Below are positions 13,873 to 15,847 of a stretch of DNA of 15,847 nt, in pieces. The stretch is from positions 1 to 15,847 of the forward strand of contig DVGP01000220.1 in NCBI GenBank assembly GCA_018712665.1, written 5' to 3'. A program made the position numbers and the translations under genes. How positions within the stretch are numbered: the stretch's first letter is position 1; each line of letters starts with the position of its first letter. The DNA is from Candidatus Pelethomonas intestinigallinarum. Its GTDB lineage: Bacteria; Bacillota; Clostridia; Oscillospirales; Oscillospiraceae. Under the pieces are notes generated by a model. That model was not told the origin of the DNA and searched no databases. It saw only the letters and a list, made by a program, of their open reading frames with translations.

Positions 13873-13904
13873 CGGTATGGGGCGGCCCTGCCCGCCCCAT
13901 ACCG
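13873..13904. promoter_or_regulatory. 13-bp dyad at the trxB transcription start
   Basis: CGGTATGGGGCGG (13873-13885) pairs perfectly with 13892-13904 around CCCTGC, beginning immediately after the -10 box and covering the expected +1. No T-run follows, so it is a less typical terminator. An operator or a stabilising 5' hairpin is possible. Confidence 0.6.
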
Positions 13905-13932
13905 GAATTCTGAGAAACAGGAGTATCTTCCA

Positions 13933-14871
13933 ATGAGCAAAATTTACGACGTGATCATTTTGGGCGCCGGCCCCGCCGGCCTCACCGCCGGCCTGTATGC
14001 CGGCCGCAGCCGCCTGAGCACCCTCATCATCGAGAAGGGCCAGGACGGCGGACAGATCGCCATCACCGACGAGATCGAGAACTACCCCGGCCAGATGGTG
14101 GAGGGCGAAAGCGGCCCCAGCCTCATCGCCCGGATGACCGAGCAGGCCAAGAAGTTCGGCGCCGAGCGGTGCAGCGACACCATCAAGAGCGTGGAGCTCA
14201 CCGGCGAGGTGAAGAAGCTGGTGGGCGTCAAGGGCGAGTACCTGGCCAAGAGCGTCATCATCGCCACCGGCGCCTTCCCCAAGCCCATCGGCTGCGAGAA
14301 CGAGGGCAAGTTCACCGGCAAGGGCATCTCCTTCTGCGCCACCTGCGACGCGGCCTTCTTCGAGGACTTTGAGGTCTACGTGGTGGGCGGCGGCGACAGC
14401 GCGGTGGAGGAGGCCATGTACCTGACCAAGTTCGCCCGGAAGGTGACCATCATCCACCGCCGGGATCAGCTCCGGGCCGCCAAGTCCATTCAGGAGAAGG
14501 CCTTCGCCAACCCCAAGATCCACTTCCTGTGGGACAGCGTGGTGGTGAAGGTGGACGGCGACGAGCTGCTCTCCTCCATGACGGTGAAGAACGTGAAGAC
14601 CGGGGAGCTGACCACCATCACCGCGGACGAGGACGACGGCCTCTTCGGCCTGTTCGGCTTCATCGGCTACAACCCCAACTCCCAGCTCTTTGATGGGATG
14701 CTGGACATGGAGAACGGGTACATCAAGACCGACGACAACATGCACACCAGCATTCCCGGCGTCTTCGCCGCCGGCGATATCCGCGTCAAGAGCCTGCGCC
14801 AGGTGGTCACCGCCGCCGCTGACGGCGCCATCGCCGCCATGCAGGCCGAGCACTTCATCAGCAACACCTGA
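13933..14871 (+). CDS. trxB: Thioredoxin reductase of the glycine reductase system
   Basis: This 312-residue flavoprotein uses NADPH to reduce the neighbouring thioredoxin. The FAD motif GAGPAG is at 11-16, the redox disulfide is Cys135/Cys138 (FCATCD), the NADPH motif is GGGDSAVEEA (152-161), and HRRDQLRA supports NADPH rather than NADH. The C-terminal FAD motif VFAAGDIR is complete and the length fits the low-molecular-weight class. The ATG at 13933 follows AGGAG by nine bases. It is located between grdB and trxA and has its own promoter. By context, it feeds electrons to the selenoproteins, whose oxidised Sec/Cys centres must be re-reduced after each turnover. Confidence 0.95.
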   Translation: MSKIYDVIILGAGPAGLTAGLYAGRSRLSTLIIEKGQDGGQIAITDEIENYPGQMVEGESGPSLIARMTEQAKKFGAERCSDTIKSVELTGEVKKLVGVKGEYLAKSVIIATGAFPKPIGCENEGKFTGKGISFCATCDAAFFEDFEVYVVGGGDSAVEEAMYLTKFARKVTIIHRRDQLRAAKSIQEKAFANPKIHFLWDSVVVKVDGDELLSSMTVKNVKTGELTTITADEDDGLFGLFGFIGYNPNSQLFDGMLDMENGYIKTDDNMHTSIPGVFAAGDIRVKSLRQVVTAAADGAIAAMQAEHFISNT

Positions 14872-14919
14872 TCCCCGTCAGGCTGCGTAATACGAAACAA
14901 AGAAAAGGAGACGATCCCC

Positions 14920-15237
14920 ATGCTGGAACTGGATAAGAATACTTTTGAAGCGGAAGTCCTGCAGGCCCCCGGCAAGATCCTTGTGGATTTCTACGGCGAC
15001 GGCTGCGTGCCCTGCGCCGCCCTGATGCCCCACATCCACGCCTTCGCCGAGACCTACGGCGACAAGATCAAGTTCTGCGCCCTGAATACCACCAAGGCCC
15101 GCCGCCTGGCCATCAGCCAGAAGGTCCTGGGTCTGCCCGTCATCGCCATCTACGAGAACGGTGAGATGATCGACTCCTGCGTCAAGGAGGACGCCACCGT
15201 CGAGAACGTGGAGGCCATGATCAAGAAGTACGTCTGA
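14920..15237 (+). CDS. trxA: Thioredoxin with GCVPC active site
   Basis: This 105-residue thioredoxin has the fold landmarks LVDFYGDGCVPC and the cis-proline region GLPVIAIYENGE. The active site is GCVPC (Cys29 and Cys32) in place of the canonical WCGPC. The Trp is missing and Gly-Pro is replaced by Val-Pro. This variant is the one known from the glycine reductase thioredoxin of Eubacterium acidaminophilum and related amino-acid fermenters. It should carry electrons from TrxB to selenoprotein A. AAAAGGAGA precedes the ATG at 14920, and trxB ends 48 bp upstream. No signal peptide is present, so it is cytoplasmic. Confidence 0.94.
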   Translation: MLELDKNTFEAEVLQAPGKILVDFYGDGCVPCAALMPHIHAFAETYGDKIKFCALNTTKARRLAISQKVLGLPVIAIYENGEMIDSCVKEDATVENVEAMIKKYV

Positions 15238-15310
15238 TCGGCGTACCGTTTTCATTCGTTTATTCCCGCTGCGGCGGTAATAAAAATCTAGAGCAAAGGA
15301 GGAAAGTGAC

Positions 15311-15784
15311 ATGAGCATCTTGGCTGGCAAGAAGGTCATCATCATCGGTGACCGTGACGGCATCCCCGGTCCCGCGATCGAGGAATGCGCTAAGAGCGCT
15401 GGCGCCGAGGTCGTGTTCTCCTCGACGGAGTGCTTCGTCTGAACTGCCGCTGGTGCAATGGACCTGGAGAATCAGAGGAGAGTCAAGGAGATCGCCGAGG
15501 AGTATGGCCCTGAGAACGTCGTCGTTCTGCTGGGCGCTGCCGAGGGCGAGGCCTCCGGTTTGGCCGCTGAGACAGTGACCAATGGCGATCCCACTTATGC
15601 CGGTCCGTTGACAGGAGTCTCGTTGGGACTCACGGTTTTCCATGTGTGCGAGCCCGAAGTGAAGGCTGAGTTCGATCCCGCCGTCTATGACGAGCAGGTC
15701 TCCATGATGGAGATGGTGCTGGACGTTGATGATATCATCAGCGAAATGTCCAGCATCCGGGAGCAGTACTGCAAGTACCTCTAA
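15311..15784 (+). CDS. grdA: Glycine reductase selenoprotein A (UGA at 15440 read as Sec)
   Basis: This 157-residue selenoprotein has Sec44 encoded by TGA at 15440-15442. The context is ECFVUTAAGAMDLENQ, almost invariant in GrdA, and Cys42 with Sec44 forms the CxU redox pair. The frame then runs unbroken to TAA at 15782. GrdA takes the carboxymethyl group as a selenoether from GrdB and passes it to protein C, which releases acetyl phosphate. The ATG follows AAAGGAGG with seven bases between. Codons differ from the neighbours, with more GCT, GGT, CGT and TTG, which may reflect selection or separate origin. Called without recoding, the gene would be split into a ~43-residue start and a 108-residue fragment. 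Confidence 0.97.
15443..15470 (+). promoter_or_regulatory. Possible SECIS element of grdA
   Basis: After the UGA, TGC (15445-15447) can pair with GCA (15555-type arm at 15455-15457) around a CGCTGGT loop, with one further A-T pair possible. The segment GGTGCAATG (15452-15460) matches GGTGCAACG in the grdB element, but it starts only ten bases after the UGA. The fold is weak and the call rests on position and on that shared core. Confidence 0.5.
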
Positions 15785-15802
15785 TCGGGAGCAAGACATG
15801 CA

Positions 15803-15842
15803 GGTGGGCGGCGGCTGAAGCCGCCGCCCACCGATTGATTTT
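15803..15842 (+). terminator. Terminator-like hairpin after grdA
   Basis: The 13-bp arms 15803-15815 (GGTGGGCGGCGGC) and 15820-15832 are perfectly complementary around TGAA, and GATTGATTTTC follows. It lies 19 bases after the grdA stop. It could end the operon or, with its weak T-tract, reduce transcription into downstream grdC/grdD if they exist. Confidence 0.7.
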
Positions 15843-15847
15843 CTGTC

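Noticed and set aside
15348..15784. grdA looks like a truncated start plus a 108-residue gene
   Set aside because: CFV-TGA-TAAGAMDLENQ is the almost invariant GrdA Sec site, so both parts form one gene.
1..15847. CRISPR arrays, insertion sequences and transposase genes
   Set aside because: I saw no regularly spaced direct repeats and no transposase or recombinase motifs in the window.

Overview
The window looks like a chromosomal segment of a GC-rich anaerobic Firmicute, most likely of the Oscillospiraceae (Flavonifractor / Intestinimonas / Lawsonibacter type). The reasons are very G/C-biased codons combined with strong AGGAGG-type ribosome binding sites, sigma-A-like promoters with 17-bp spacers, and an amino-acid-fermenting gene set. 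The taxonomic call is inference. The window encodes a nearly complete selenocysteine-decoding module (selA, selB, the selC tRNA-Sec and a LysR regulator), followed directly by a glycine reductase operon containing two UGA-decoded selenoproteins.

Layout. Bases 1-436 are more AT-rich and hold two divergent small regulators, a partial ribbon-helix-helix-like protein on the minus strand and an XRE-type repressor on the plus strand. They are separated by two inverted copies of a 17-bp near-palindrome. Bases 437-822 have no gene but carry a dense series of perfect hairpins. A near-consensus promoter then drives tdh (threonine dehydrogenase). A second near-consensus promoter after tdh appears to make an ~75-nt terminated small RNA. 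Next come a small membrane-anchored protein, the helicase recD2 and a GNAT acetyltransferase, ending at a long 18-bp hairpin.

Bases 5294-5797 form a regulatory, GC-rich leader with two candidate promoters before selA. selA and selB overlap by ATGA. The tRNA-Sec gene (9215-9311, anticodon TCA) follows with its own promoter and terminator, then the LysR-type regulator. An AT-rich promoter region leads into a tandem glycine riboswitch with a terminator expression platform, then grdX, grdE, grdB (UGA at 13530), trxB, a GCVPC-type trxA and grdA (UGA at 15440). grdC and grdD, needed to complete the enzyme, would be expected beyond the right edge.

How it fits together. Tdh can start the conversion of threonine to glycine. 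The riboswitch senses glycine and should permit transcription of the grd genes. Protein B (GrdB plus pyruvoyl-type GrdE) takes up glycine, and selenoprotein A (GrdA) receives the carboxymethyl group. TrxB and TrxA recycle the redox-active selenol/thiol centres with electrons from NADPH. SelA charges tRNA-Sec with selenium and SelB delivers it to the two in-frame UGA codons. Only selD is missing from the decoding module inside this window.
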